Below the pieces are notes generated by a model. That model was given only the letters and a program-made list of their open reading frames with translations. It was not told the DNA's origin and ran no database searches. Positions 18,589 through 28,290 of a stretch of 64,000 nt of DNA are shown here, piece after piece. The position numbers and the translations under genes are program-made. Origin of the DNA: Marinomonas colpomeniae. Lineage in GTDB: Bacteria > Pseudomonadota > Gammaproteobacteria > Pseudomonadales > Marinomonadaceae. Within the stretch, counting starts at the first letter, position 1, and each line of letters starts with the position of its first letter. The stretch spans positions 62,001 to 126,000 of the forward strand of contig NZ_JACYFC010000002.1 in the NCBI RefSeq assembly GCF_014803385.1. Reading direction: 5' to 3'.

Positions 18589-20670
18589 ATGATTGATGGA
18601 TTAGACACTCAGGATGTTCGCGAACTAAAAGGGGTAGGTGATGCGATGGCTGAGAAATTGGCCAAGCTTCACTTGAACACGGTTCAAGACTTGCTGTTTC
18701 ATTTGCCGATTCGCTACCAAGATAGAACTCGAGTGGTTCCTATTGGTCACCTGCGTTTCGGTGATGAGGCCGTCATTGAAGGCCAAATTACTGGCTGCGA
18801 AATCAAAATGGGCAAACGTCGCAGTTTGTTATGTCGTATAAAAGATACTACGGGCACTTTATGTTTACGATTCTTCCACTTCTCTGCCGCCCAAAAGAAA
18901 CAGCTAGAGTCAGGTAAGCATGTTCGCTGTTTCGGAGAGATTCGTCGAGGTAGCTCAGGCTTCGAAATTTATCACCCTGAGTACAAAGTCATTGGCGAAG
19001 ACGAAACACAAGAAGAGTCCTCTCAGCTCACACCCATTTACCCACTTACCGAAGGCTTGACTCAAAACAAGATACGCCAGCTGTGCGAGCAAGCTCTAGA
19101 ACGCTTAACACCTTACAACTTACAAGAGTGGCTGCCGGAAGATATTCGCTTACAATTCAGCTTGCCACAACTTAGCGACGCCATTCAGTTTTTACATCAC
19201 CCATCACGAGAAGCAGACTTAGACTTACTAAGATCTGGCAAGCATCCAGCACAATATCGTTTATCATTTGAAGAACTCATGGCGCATCAACTGTCTTTGA
19301 TCGGAAAACGTATTGAAGCCAAAAAGGATTTAGCGATTCAGGTATCAACCGCTGGCGCACTCAGTGAAGGATTATTAAGTAACCTGCCCTTCTCACCCAC
19401 CAATGCCCAACAACGTGTTTTTCAGGAAATACTCACAGACCTAAATACAGGTCATCCAATGCTTCGCTTAGTACAAGGTGATGTTGGATCAGGAAAAACA
19501 TTGGTCGCAGCGTTGGCAGCGGCCTCGGTTGTTCAGGCTGGCTATCAAGTGGCTATAATGGCTCCAACGGAAATTCTTGCCGAACAGCACTACATCAACT
19601 TCACCCAGTGGTTCAAGCCATTAGGTCTGCAGGTTGCTTGGATGACAGGTAAGTTAAAAGGGAAAACGCGGGAGAAAGAGCTTGCTGATATTGCTTCTGG
19701 TACAGCTCAAATCGTTGTTGGAACCCACGCCCTCTTTCAAGATACCGTTGAATTCGATCGCCTAGCACTCGCTATTATTGATGAGCAACATCGCTTTGGT
19801 GTACATCAACGCATGGCGTTACGTGAAAAAGGTATGAAGCACGGTTTTCAGCCACATCAATTAATAATGACAGCGACGCCGATACCCAGAACCTTAGCTA
19901 TGTCAGCCTACGCAGATCTAGATTGTTCCATAATTGATGAACTCCCACCAGGACGAACGCCTGTTAATACCATTGTGGTATCAGACCAACGCCGTCAAGA
20001 AGTCATTGATAGGGTCAAAAGTGGTTGCGAAGAGGGAAAACAAGCGTATTGGGTTTGTACACTAATTGAAGAGTCTGAGGCATTGCAGTGCCAAGCAGCA
20101 GAAGACACAGCATTATTACTTCAAGAGCAACTTAGCGATTTGTCTATTGGCCTGGTTCATGGGCGGCTTAAAGCTCAAGAAAAAGCCGATATTATGGCAA
20201 AATTCAAAGCGGGTGATATTCAATTATTAGTCGCGACTACGGTGATTGAAGTGGGCGTCGATGTACCGAATTCCAGTTTAATGGTCATTGAGAACCCCGA
20301 ACGACTTGGACTTGCTCAACTGCATCAATTACGCGGTCGCGTTGGACGAGGTAAGGCAGCCAGCCACTGTGTATTGCTTTATAAATCGCCTTTGGGTCAG
20401 AACAGTAAAGAACGCCTCTCAACTATGCGCGAGACCAGTGATGGTTTTAAAATCGCAGAAAAAGATCTTGAGCTACGAGGCCCTGGGGAGTTACTCGGAA
20501 CCAGACAAACGGGTCTCTGGGAGTTTAAAGTTGCAGATTTACAAAGAGATAAAGAGTTACTAGATAACGTTCAAATAGCTGCCACGTTATTACATACGCA
20601 TCACCCAGAGTGTGTGTCTCCACTTCTATCGAGATGGTTGCCAAATCATGACCAATACCTCAACGTCTAA
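18589..20670 (+). CDS. recG: ATP-dependent DNA helicase RecG
   Basis: 693 residues, full length. It remodels stalled replication forks and branch-migrates Holliday junctions. N-terminal wedge/OB domain (~60-155), then SF2 helicase motifs: Walker A GDVGSGKT, DEQH box in IIDEQHRFGVHQR, TATPIPRT, and the C-terminal QLRGRVGRG motif VI with the TRG region following. It probably shares a transcript with oxyR. Confidence 0.97.
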   Translation: MIDGLDTQDVRELKGVGDAMAEKLAKLHLNTVQDLLFHLPIRYQDRTRVVPIGHLRFGDEAVIEGQITGCEIKMGKRRSLLCRIKDTTGTLCLRFFHFSAAQKKQLESGKHVRCFGEIRRGSSGFEIYHPEYKVIGEDETQEESSQLTPIYPLTEGLTQNKIRQLCEQALERLTPYNLQEWLPEDIRLQFSLPQLSDAIQFLHHPSREADLDLLRSGKHPAQYRLSFEELMAHQLSLIGKRIEAKKDLAIQVSTAGALSEGLLSNLPFSPTNAQQRVFQEILTDLNTGHPMLRLVQGDVGSGKTLVAALAAASVVQAGYQVAIMAPTEILAEQHYINFTQWFKPLGLQVAWMTGKLKGKTREKELADIASGTAQIVVGTHALFQDTVEFDRLALAIIDEQHRFGVHQRMALREKGMKHGFQPHQLIMTATPIPRTLAMSAYADLDCSIIDELPPGRTPVNTIVVSDQRRQEVIDRVKSGCEEGKQAYWVCTLIEESEALQCQAAEDTALLLQEQLSDLSIGLVHGRLKAQEKADIMAKFKAGDIQLLVATTVIEVGVDVPNSSLMVIENPERLGLAQLHQLRGRVGRGKAASHCVLLYKSPLGQNSKERLSTMRETSDGFKIAEKDLELRGPGELLGTRQTGLWEFKVADLQRDKELLDNVQIAATLLHTHHPECVSPLLSRWLPNHDQYLNV

Positions 20671-20832
20671 TTTTTGAGCTAGACACCTGTCAACTAGTGC
20701 ATTTCGCTCTTTGCCTTTTCTATCTATATCAGTTTTGGCTTTATATTTGCTTGCACATGAACAAAATATAATCAAAGATTGCTCAAGCTAATAAAGTTCT
20801 GTGTATTCTCTTATTCATCGAAAGGAACAGAC

Positions 20833-21612
20833 ATGACTTCACTTAATCAAATATATCAAGATACAGCACTAAGCATCCAAGGTTGTGGCTATAGAATCGA
20901 AAATGATCGCGTCATTATTTCTATTGAGCATATTGGGAACCATAGAAGCGAAGACAGTATCAGTGGAACATTACGCCTTCAATTATGCGCTTTCCCACAA
21001 AATATGAATGCTTTAGAAAATGAAGTCTTGGCTTCGACAACCATTGGTGAAATCAAAGGCCAACACTTTATTCCCGATGGTCACTACGATTTAATTTTCC
21101 AACAACCATCCACCGGCATTTGGCAATTAGCATTACAGCTGAGCGAGTGGAATGGTATAGATTACGCATTATACGATACTGTTTATTTCGATATTCCTTA
21201 TCAAACACCAATAAGTAGCACTACTATAAGTAACGTCTCTCTTGAAAATACAGCGATTGAACAAGCCACACCTAATCCACAAAACCTAAATATTGACTCT
21301 ATGAATCCAGTCACGAAATCAAGTTTAGTTCCAGATACTCAAACATTAACACCTTCAATTGTGCCTCCTCAGAAGTCACAAAAACGAAGACGTAAAAAAG
21401 TCGATAAAGTGGAGGATAGTGGCTTAGTTGAAGGTTATCTGGCGATTAACAAATCAAAGGCACAAAGAATTTTGAATGTGAAAGGCGTACCGAAAGCCTC
21501 ACTAGAAAAATTAATTTTAGAGCGCCCTTTTCAATCAGAAAGAGCCATTCTTAATATAAAAGGAATAGGTCCAGCCATGCTGAAGAAAATACTTGCTGAA
21601 TTAGCAGGCTAA
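20833..21612 (+). CDS. Uncharacterised protein with C-terminal helix-hairpin-helix repeats
   Basis: 259 residues from the ATG at 20833, which has AAAGGA 7 nt upstream. The ATG at 20779 in the same frame would add 18 residues without a ribosome-binding site. Residues ~1-125 form a beta-rich domain of unknown family with no signal peptide. A low-complexity linker (~126-200) ends in a basic cluster, KSQKRRRKK. The last ~55 residues carry two helix-hairpin-helix units, LNVKGVPKASLEKLI and LNIKGIGPAMLKKIL, resembling ComEA-type non-specific DNA-binding motifs. I infer a cytoplasmic, DNA-associated role; nothing more can be said from sequence. Confidence 0.75.
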   Translation: MTSLNQIYQDTALSIQGCGYRIENDRVIISIEHIGNHRSEDSISGTLRLQLCAFPQNMNALENEVLASTTIGEIKGQHFIPDGHYDLIFQQPSTGIWQLALQLSEWNGIDYALYDTVYFDIPYQTPISSTTISNVSLENTAIEQATPNPQNLNIDSMNPVTKSSLVPDTQTLTPSIVPPQKSQKRRRKKVDKVEDSGLVEGYLAINKSKAQRILNVKGVPKASLEKLILERPFQSERAILNIKGIGPAMLKKILAELAG

Positions 21613-21620
21613 ATAGGACT

Positions 21621-21667
21621 TTGAATGAAGATACGAACAACTACTCTTTACTCGTATCTTCATTCAA
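21621..21667. terminator. 16-bp perfect inverted repeat between convergent genes
   Basis: TTGAATGAAGATACGA (21621-21636) is matched exactly by its complement at 21652-21667 across a 15-nt loop. It sits 8 bp after the HhH gene stop and 5 bp from the end of lrp. It lacks a T-tract on either strand, so it may act as an RNA-stabilising 3' structure as well as a terminator. Confidence 0.65.
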
Positions 21668-21672
21668 TAGAA

Positions 21673-22149
21673 TTAAGGGATATTGACAACCGTGGTGCTT
21701 TTAACTTCTTCCATAGCAACGTAAGTGCGAGATTCTCGAACATGTGGCAGCGTCAATAACGTCTCACCTAACAATATTCGATAAGAATCCATATTGGATA
21801 CTCGCGCCTTCAAAAGGTACTCAAAATCCCCAGCAATCAAATGACACTCTAAGATCTCTGGAATTTCAGCAACGGCCGTTTTAAATTCATTGAAGCCTTC
21901 AGGCGATGTAGTCTTAAGACGAATTTCGACAAAAACCAGTAAACCAGCATCCACTTTCTTAGGATTTACTAACGCACAATAGCCTGTAATATAGCCATTT
22001 CGCTCCAAACGACGTACACGCTCTAAACAAGGAGTGGCACTTAGCCCGACACGGCTCGCCAATTCTACGTTAGATAAACGACCGTTTATTTGTAGCTCCC
22101 GCAGAATTTTTTTATCTAAGCGATCAAGTGGTTTTGCTGAGTTATCCAT
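21673..22149 (-). CDS. lrp: Leucine-responsive regulatory protein
   Basis: 158 residues. The N-terminal AsnC-type HTH has RLSNVELASRVGLSATPCLERVRRLERNGYI. The C-terminal RAM effector domain has ECHLIAGDFEYLLKARV and ends in RTYVAMEEVK. Similarity runs along the whole length of E. coli Lrp, so this is Lrp proper and not one of the many AsnC paralogues. It is divergent from aapJQMP; control of this amino-acid transporter by Lrp is a natural inference. Confidence 0.92.
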   Translation of the reverse strand: MDNSAKPLDRLDKKILRELQINGRLSNVELASRVGLSATPCLERVRRLERNGYITGYCALVNPKKVDAGLLVFVEIRLKTTSPEGFNEFKTAVAEIPEILECHLIAGDFEYLLKARVSNMDSYRILLGETLLTLPHVRESRTYVAMEEVKSTTVVNIP

Positions 22150-22695
22150 CTGATGTGGATCTCCTTACATGGCTTCAATTGATTCTTAAGTCTACCATGC
22201 AGATAACAAATTATGGAAAATGCTTTATTCAATATATTATGTCTATAGCCTACTTCGCACGTCGAAAGCACCATATCGATGCGAAAACTGTTTTTAGTAC
22301 AAAACAGAACATTCTTTCTGAAAACTCGCTCCATTTTTGTGCAACATTCATAAAAAAAACCTCAAAGCCTTATATTTACTGCTTTTAGCTAACAAAATAC
22401 CGGTTTCCAGATTTGAAAAAAACGCTATAGAGCAGACAAAAGGTGTAAGAAATACGCAAAATTGACTATCGTTATAATATTTTATTCTTGACTACACTCT
22501 AAAAGAGTACTTCTATAGGGGTATGTGATGGTCTTTATAGAGGAATCATCTACATATATCTAACAACAAGAATAATTACATGTTGGCACTAACTTTGCTT
22601 TATTTTATCTACACAGATTTTAGATCTGCCGTTTAGTTAAGCAAGATAACAACATATATATAAAATATATAAAAACGCCTGGGAGGCTTAATATA
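22150..22695. other. Long lrp-aapJ regulatory region
   Basis: 546 bp, AT-rich, with no credible ORF. A possible aapJ promoter has TTGACT at 22488-22493 and a weak -10 near 22511-22517. A small palindrome, ACTCT-AAA-AGAGT (22496-22508), lies between the two and could be an operator. A GGGAGG ribosome-binding site precedes aapJ. The length is ample for cooperative Lrp binding at several sites, but I cannot point to individual Lrp boxes. Confidence 0.4.
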
Positions 22696-23718
22696 ATGAA
22701 ATCAAATGTTGGTAAATTACTCTCTACCGCCGCTATTGCAGCGACTATTAGTACTGCAGCAACGGCATCTACACTAGATGACGTTAAATCAAAAGGTTTT
22801 ATCCAATGTGGTGTAAGCCAAGGCGTTCCTGGTTTCTCTAATGCTGATTCTGAAGGTAACTGGACAGGTATTGATGTAGACGCTTGTCGTGCAACTGCCG
22901 CTGCAATCTTCGGTGATGCTCAAAAAGTAAAATTCACACCTCTTTCTGCTAAAGAACGTTTCACTGCTCTTCAATCTGGTGAAATCGATGTTTTATCTCG
23001 TAACACAACTTGGACTTATACTCGTGATACGTCTCTAGGTTTAGACTTCACAGCGGTTAACTTCTATGACGGTCAAGGCTTCATGGCTCGTAAAGACCTA
23101 GGCGTAGAATCTGCAATGGATCTTGACGGTGCGACTGTTTGTACGGAGCAAGGTACAACAACAGAATTGAACATGGCCGATTTCTTCCGTAAGCACAAAC
23201 TATCTTACGTTCCAGTTGTTGTTCAGAAAGCAGACGAAGCTCTAGCTGCTTATGCTTCTGGTCGTTGTGATGTATTCACAACAGATAAATCTGGTCTTGC
23301 TGCTCACCGTTCTAAGTTAGCAGAGCCAAATGCTCACATGATTCTTCCTGAAACTATTTCTAAAGAGCCTTTAGGCCCTGTAGTTCGCCATGGCGATAAC
23401 CAGTGGAAAGATATCGTAACTTGGGCTATGTTCGTTCAAGTTAACGCTGAGGAAATGGGTATTACGTCTAAAAACGTTGCTAAAATCAAAGGCGAAACAA
23501 TTGATCCAGGTATTAAACGTCTTCTAGGTGCTGAAGGTGATATGGGCGCTCAGCTAGGTCTTCCAGCTGATTGGGCTTACAACATCATCGCTCAAGTAGG
23601 TAACTACGGTGAAGTGTTTGAACGTAACGTTGGACCATCTACTCCAGTAGGTCTTCCACGTGGTATTAACAATTTATGGACTGAAGGTGGTGTTATGTAC
23701 GCGCCACCAGTACGTTAA
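22696..23718 (+). CDS. aapJ: General L-amino acid ABC transporter, periplasmic binding protein
   Basis: 340 residues with a Sec signal peptide (cleavage near ATAS, ~25). The binding domain starts TLDDVKSKGFIQCGVSQGVPGFSN and includes the NTTWTYTRDTSLGLDF and GTTTELN segments typical of AapJ/BztA. The family delivers a broad range of L-amino acids, glutamate, glutamine and aspartate especially, to the AapQM permease. It is first in the operon and is followed by an intercistronic hairpin, as expected for a binding protein made in excess. Confidence 0.93.
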   Translation: MKSNVGKLLSTAAIAATISTAATASTLDDVKSKGFIQCGVSQGVPGFSNADSEGNWTGIDVDACRATAAAIFGDAQKVKFTPLSAKERFTALQSGEIDVLSRNTTWTYTRDTSLGLDFTAVNFYDGQGFMARKDLGVESAMDLDGATVCTEQGTTTELNMADFFRKHKLSYVPVVVQKADEALAAYASGRCDVFTTDKSGLAAHRSKLAEPNAHMILPETISKEPLGPVVRHGDNQWKDIVTWAMFVQVNAEEMGITSKNVAKIKGETIDPGIKRLLGAEGDMGAQLGLPADWAYNIIAQVGNYGEVFERNVGPSTPVGLPRGINNLWTEGGVMYAPPVR

Positions 23719-23754
23719 TATTTAATACCTAAAAGCACCTGCTTAGGGTATTCA

Positions 23755-23778
23755 CTCAGCGGCGTCTTCGTCGCTGAG
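23755..23778 (+). terminator. Intercistronic hairpin between aapJ and aapQ
   Basis: CTCAGCGGCG and CGTCGCTGAG form a 10-bp stem (one G-U pair) with a TCTT loop, followed by only TTTCT. A second, weaker pair, ATACCTAA and TTAGGGTAT, lies just upstream. It probably protects the aapJ 3' end and lets only part of the transcripts continue into the permease genes. Confidence 0.7.
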
Positions 23779-23831
23779 TTTCTCCCCCTTTCCTACCACA
23801 TCTGACGAGCATTTCATTTGCCTGAACCAAG

Positions 23832-25007
23832 ATGACCGATAAAACTACTTCAAGTAACAAAAGCTTTTTGAATGACGCTGGCAATCGCGCCCTAATCTTT
23901 CAAGTTGTGCTTCTCGCTCTGGTAGTCTTCGTAGGTTATTACTTATTTAGTAACTTACAAGCTAACCTAGCTGATCAAGGTATTTCCACTGGTTTTGGAT
24001 TTTTAAACCAACCAGCCGGATTTCCCGTTCTTATTCACCTAATTGAATACACCGAGGCTGACACTTACGGACGAGCGTTTATTGTCGCCCTCATTAATAC
24101 TGTTGTTATCTCTTTAATGGGTATTGTTTTAGCCACTGTTATTGGTGTTGTCATGGGTTTAGCCCGACTCTCTAATAATTGGTTAGTAGCACGCCTAGCA
24201 ACGGTATATGTTGAAACTTTGCGTAACATACCTCTCTTGTTACAAATGTTTTTCTGGTATTTCGCTGTTCTAGCAACGCTACCTCACCCTAAAAACAGTA
24301 TTATATTTGCAGATTTCTTCTTAAATAAACGTGGTATTTACTCTCCAAACCCTATTTTTCAAGACGGTTTTGGTATTGTAATAGCTGGCTTTATCCTATC
24401 AATTATTGCCTCTATTGCTTTAATTGTTTGGGCGAAGAAACGCCAAACTCGAACTGGGCTTTGGTTTCCTGCTTATTGGTCTTCCCTTGGTGTGATCGTC
24501 GTTATTACTTTTCTAGCCTTGGTTGTATCTGGATTCCCTATTGAATTTGATCTTCCACAAAAGAGTCGTTTTAACGTCACTGGCGGGATGGTTCTTCCTC
24601 CTGAATTTGTTGCAGTACTTGTCGCACTTTCTACTTATACAGGAGCCTTCATTGCCGAAATCGTCCGTGCTGGCATATTGTCTGTAAATTGGGGACAAAC
24701 GGAAGCTGCTCGTTCTTTAGGTTTAAAAGACAGTTTGACTCAGCGTTTAATTGTTTTACCTCAAGCACTACGAGTCATTATTCCACCGCTTACTAGCCAA
24801 TTCCTAAACTTAGCGAAAAACTCATCACTGGGTGCCGCTATTGCGTACCCTGAGTTAGTTGCTGTCGTTATGGGGACGACGCTGAACCAAACAGGTCAAG
24901 CGATAGAAAACATAGGTCTTTGTATGTTGGTTTACGGAACATTAAGTCTTACTATTTCAATGTTCATGAACTGGTATAACAAAAAAATGTCATTAATGGA
25001 ACGCTAG
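23832..25007 (+). CDS. aapQ: General L-amino acid ABC transporter permease AapQ/BztB
   Basis: 391 residues. Large His/Glu/Gln/Arg-type permease with about eight hydrophobic segments. Two features mark the AapQ/BztB type: a long N-terminal loop containing GISTGFGFLNQPAGF, and the C-terminal EAA loop, GQTEAARSLGLKDSLTQRLIVLPQALRVIIPPL, which docks on the ATPase. It forms a heterodimer with AapM. 113 bp separate it from aapJ and hold the hairpin; aapM follows after 10 bp. Confidence 0.93.
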   Translation: MTDKTTSSNKSFLNDAGNRALIFQVVLLALVVFVGYYLFSNLQANLADQGISTGFGFLNQPAGFPVLIHLIEYTEADTYGRAFIVALINTVVISLMGIVLATVIGVVMGLARLSNNWLVARLATVYVETLRNIPLLLQMFFWYFAVLATLPHPKNSIIFADFFLNKRGIYSPNPIFQDGFGIVIAGFILSIIASIALIVWAKKRQTRTGLWFPAYWSSLGVIVVITFLALVVSGFPIEFDLPQKSRFNVTGGMVLPPEFVAVLVALSTYTGAFIAEIVRAGILSVNWGQTEAARSLGLKDSLTQRLIVLPQALRVIIPPLTSQFLNLAKNSSLGAAIAYPELVAVVMGTTLNQTGQAIENIGLCMLVYGTLSLTISMFMNWYNKKMSLMER

Positions 25008-25017
25008 GAGGAAGATC

Positions 25018-26118
25018 ATGGCTATTGAATTTAAACCATTACCAAGCCTTCCACCACCAGTGAATTCTGTTGGTGCTGTGGCCTGGATTCGTCAAAACTT
25101 ATTGTCGTCTCCGCTTAACATTTTCTTAACGTTATTCAGTTTTTATGTCTTATATTTACTGATTCCACCTGTTGTCGAGTGGGGTATTCTCACTGCAACT
25201 TTTGATGGTGCATCTAAAGCAGCATGTACTGGCGGCGGCGCATGCTGGGCTTTCATTGGAGTTTACTTTGATCAGTTCATGTATGGCTTATATCCATCAG
25301 AAGAAACTTGGCGTATCAACTTAGCCTTGATTTTGTTGGTGATTTTAATAGGTACTTTTGCTGTTAAAACAGTTAATAAGTTGTATTTATCCATTGGGAT
25401 TATCGTTGTTTACCCTGTTATCGCTTACTTCTTGTTTGCCGGTGGTGTATTCGGACTGGAAGTCGTTGAAACCTCGTTATGGGGAGGCTTGTTCTTAACA
25501 ACTCTTTTAGGTGTTGTTGGGATTGTAGCTTCATTTCCTTTAGGTGTTTTATTGGCGCTGGGTCGCCGATCTAATATGCCTATAGCGAAATCTGTTTGTA
25601 TCGTTTTCATTGAGACGATTCGTGCTGTTCCCTTAATCACTATCTTGTTTATGGCGTCAGTAATGATTCCATTGTTTTTGCCTGAAGGCATGAACTTTAA
25701 CAAGCTATTACGAGTGTTGATCGGTATTACCCTATTCTCTGCGGCATACATGGCTGAGGTTATTCGTGGTGGTTTACAAGCTATCCCGAAAGGTCAATAT
25801 GAAGCAGCTGATGCAATGGGACTAACCTACTGGCAGTCAATGGTTTTAGTCATTTTGCCACAAGCATTGAAATTGGTTATTCCTGGTATCGTAAACACCT
25901 TCATTGGTTTGTTTAAAGACACTACCCTAGTTTACATTGTGGGTATGTTTGATTTACTTGGCAGGATTCAAGCGGCGACTCATGATGCAAGCTGGTTAGG
26001 TACAACAATCGAAGGCTATGCATTCGCAGGATTTATTTATTGGGCGGCTTGTTTTGGCATGTCTCGCTACAGTATGAGAATCGAGCGTAAGTTAGAAACT
26101 GGGCACAAGCGAAATTAG
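25018..26118 (+). CDS. aapM: General L-amino acid ABC transporter permease AapM/BztC
   Basis: 366 residues, hydrophobic throughout. The EAA loop reads GQYEAADAMGLTYWQSMVLVILPQALKLVIPG. The N-terminal region with a small cysteine-containing periplasmic loop (CTGGGACWAF) and the later FKDTTLVYIVGMFDLL are as in AapM/BztC. It pairs with AapQ. AGGAGGAAG ribosome-binding site overlaps the aapQ stop. Confidence 0.93.
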   Translation: MAIEFKPLPSLPPPVNSVGAVAWIRQNLLSSPLNIFLTLFSFYVLYLLIPPVVEWGILTATFDGASKAACTGGGACWAFIGVYFDQFMYGLYPSEETWRINLALILLVILIGTFAVKTVNKLYLSIGIIVVYPVIAYFLFAGGVFGLEVVETSLWGGLFLTTLLGVVGIVASFPLGVLLALGRRSNMPIAKSVCIVFIETIRAVPLITILFMASVMIPLFLPEGMNFNKLLRVLIGITLFSAAYMAEVIRGGLQAIPKGQYEAADAMGLTYWQSMVLVILPQALKLVIPGIVNTFIGLFKDTTLVYIVGMFDLLGRIQAATHDASWLGTTIEGYAFAGFIYWAACFGMSRYSMRIERKLETGHKRN

Positions 26119-26140
26119 TTAAGAATTTGAGGTCAATACA

Positions 26141-26920
26141 ATGACAGACATGAATATGGCTCGTGCCCAACTTGCGCCGGGCGAGAAATCAATCATCGAA
26201 TTTAACGATGTTAATAAATGGTACGGTGACTTCCACGTACTGAAGAACATTAACTTCAGTATCAAGAAAGGTGAACGTATTGTTGTTTGTGGACCTTCTG
26301 GTTCAGGCAAGTCTACAATGACACGATGCATTAACCGCCTTGAAGAGCACCAGAAAGGCGAAATCATCGTTGACGGTATAGAAATGAACAATAACTTGAA
26401 GAACATCGAAGCTATCCGTAAGGATGTGGGCATGGTTTTCCAGCATTTTAATTTGTTTCCTCACCTAACGATTCTAGAAAATCTGACGTTGGCACCAATC
26501 TGGGTTCGTAAGATGCCTAAGAAGCAAGCGGAAGAAATGGCTATGCATTATTTGGAGCGTGTAAAAATCGCTAACCAAGCATTGAAATATCCAGGTCAGC
26601 TTTCTGGTGGTCAACAGCAACGTGTAGCGATTGCACGAGGCTTGTGTATGCAGCCTCGCATCATGCTTTTTGATGAGCCAACCTCTGCACTTGATCCAGA
26701 AATGATCAAAGAAGTATTGGATGTTATGGTTCAGTTAGCTGAAGAAGGCATGACCATGGTGTGTGTAACGCACGAAATGGGTTTTGCTAAAACCGTTGCT
26801 GACCGTGTTGTATTTATGGATGCAGGTGAAATTGTTGAAGCAAATGAGCCTCACGAATTCTTCGATAATCCTCAACACGACCGTACTCAAATGTTTTTAA
26901 GCCAAATTCTAAATCACTAA
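26141..26920 (+). CDS. aapP: General L-amino acid ABC transporter ATP-binding protein AapP/BztD
   Basis: 259 residues. Walker [11 protein letters not shown]-loop in [12 protein letters not shown], signature [13 protein letters not shown], Walker [14 protein letters not shown] and the switch His in VTHEMGFA are all intact. It energises AapQM and completes the aapJQMP operon before a strong terminator. Confidence 0.95.
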   Translation: MTDMNMARAQLAPGEKSIIEFNDVNKWYGDFHVLKNINFSIKKGERIVVCGPSGSGKSTMTRCINRLEEHQKGEIIVDGIEMNNNLKNIEAIRKDVGMVFQHFNLFPHLTILENLTLAPIWVRKMPKKQAEEMAMHYLERVKIANQALKYPGQLSGGQQQRVAIARGLCMQPRIMLFDEPTSALDPEMIKEVLDVMVQLAEEGMTMVCVTHEMGFAKTVADRVVFMDAGEIVEANEPHEFFDNPQHDRTQMFLSQILNH

Positions 26921-26952
26921 TTGATAACTTGGTTTTAAAATCTGGTATATTG

Positions 26953-26976
26953 AAAAGCCCCGAGAGGGGCTTTTTT
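26953..26976 (+). terminator. Terminator of the aapJQMP operon
   Basis: AAAAGCCCC-GAGA-GGGGCTTTTTT: a 9-bp perfect stem with a GNRA-like tetraloop and a T-tract, 33 bp after the aapP stop. Confidence 0.95.
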
Positions 26977-27014
26977 ACATCTGTCACTTAATGCATGTTT
27001 TAGCAGAGATTTTT

Positions 27015-28283
27015 ATGGAACAACCTTCAGATCTTCAGCCCAGTCAAAAAATACGTGTTGTGCATTTAGCTGATCACACAGGTCGCCTACAGGTTCTTTT
27101 TCCAGAAAGTAGCATGCTCGATATTGCGGCTGTTTCTCGTATTACTAAACGTCGCTTTGAGCCTATTGCACATTCCCATAGTAATGGTGATGCTCTTATC
27201 AAGCCAAACAGCGTGATGACAATATTAGAAGCAGATATGCTTGCTGGTAGCTCTTTTTCAATTCGCACCAAAAGTAATGGTCAGCGTAGAGATATCTCTA
27301 GTAGTGAATTGAAAAAGCTATTTTCTGGACCATTAAACAGCTTCAACAATATATCTATTGACGCACCCTTGATAAAAAAGCCCGTCGATAATCATGAAGA
27401 TGATGAGGAACAAATTCTACAAGCACTGGGACGGTTTCAGTCTATTCGTCTTAAACAACGACTTGAAGAGACATTGGAAATTCCACCATTACCTGCATCT
27501 TCAAATAAGATTATTCGCCTTTCATCTGATAACAGTTCTGGTACAGATGAGTTGTGCGACGTTATCGCGTTAGACCCTAGCTTGGCGGCACAAGTTGTCA
27601 GCTGGGCATCGTCTCCTTATTACGGAGCCCCAGGGTCAATAGAATCTGTTGAAGACGCTATTATTCGTGTATTAGGCTTTGAAATGGTGATGAATTTAGC
27701 CCTGGGGCTTTCTATGAAAAATGCCTTCAAAACACCAGAAGAAGGACCACGACATTACCAAGATTTTTGGTTAGACTCTGTAACCAACGCTGTTTTAGTG
27801 GAATCCTTAGTAAAAGCAATGCCCGCAGAAAAACGTCCTAAAATTGGTCACGCGTACCTTGCTGGCTTGTTGCATAATTTTGGCTTCTTAGCCATCAGCA
27901 CTATTTTACCACCTCATTTTTCTATTCTGTCTCGATATCAAGAAGCGAATTCACATCTACCGGCTGAGCTGATTGAGATGCAAATATTGCACTTCACAAA
28001 AGAGCAGCTAGGGTCTTGGTTATTACGCTATTGGAGCCTACCAGATAATATTTGGACAGCCATTCGATACAGTAAAAAGCCCCACTATTATGGGGAACAC
28101 GCTATTTTGGCAAAGCTACTTTATGTATCACACCAACTTCGTAATGATGTAGAGATTGAACCTGAAGTACTAAGCCAGATAGGCCTGTCTCTTGAAGAAG
28201 CAGAAGCATGTCAGCAAGAAGTCTATCAATCGTCCGCTGAGCTACATAAAATGGCTGATTTAATTAATAACATAAGCGCTTAA
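27015..28283 (+). CDS. HDOD-domain protein with an N-terminal YbaK-like region
   Basis: 422 residues from ATG 27015; the in-frame ATG at 26991 sits right behind the terminator without a ribosome-binding site. Residues ~1-120 distantly resemble the YbaK/aminoacyl-tRNA deacylase fold (LADHTGRLQVLFPESSMLDIAAVSRI), but appear shortened and may have lost activity. Residues ~150-350 are an HDOD domain, with IPPLPASSNKIIRL, ALDPSLAAQVVSWASSPYYG and a later HAYLAGLLHNFG stretch. HDOD proteins are non-enzymatic signalling relatives of HD phosphohydrolases. The architecture is known from gammaproteobacteria; its role is unclear. It lies just before ubiC (7-bp gap). Confidence 0.8.
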   Translation: MEQPSDLQPSQKIRVVHLADHTGRLQVLFPESSMLDIAAVSRITKRRFEPIAHSHSNGDALIKPNSVMTILEADMLAGSSFSIRTKSNGQRRDISSSELKKLFSGPLNSFNNISIDAPLIKKPVDNHEDDEEQILQALGRFQSIRLKQRLEETLEIPPLPASSNKIIRLSSDNSSGTDELCDVIALDPSLAAQVVSWASSPYYGAPGSIESVEDAIIRVLGFEMVMNLALGLSMKNAFKTPEEGPRHYQDFWLDSVTNAVLVESLVKAMPAEKRPKIGHAYLAGLLHNFGFLAISTILPPHFSILSRYQEANSHLPAELIEMQILHFTKEQLGSWLLRYWSLPDNIWTAIRYSKKPHYYGEHAILAKLLYVSHQLRNDVEIEPEVLSQIGLSLEEAEACQQEVYQSSAELHKMADLINNISA

Positions 28284-28290
28284 TTTTATT

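Noticed and set aside
22128-22388. Plus-strand 86-codon ORF at the lrp start
   Set aside because: It overlaps lrp in antisense and lacks a ribosome-binding site or recognisable sequence.
27015-27400. Functional aminoacyl-tRNA deacylase (YbaK) domain in the HDOD protein
   Set aside because: Similarity is faint and the region is too short for a complete domain, so only a YbaK-like remnant is claimed.
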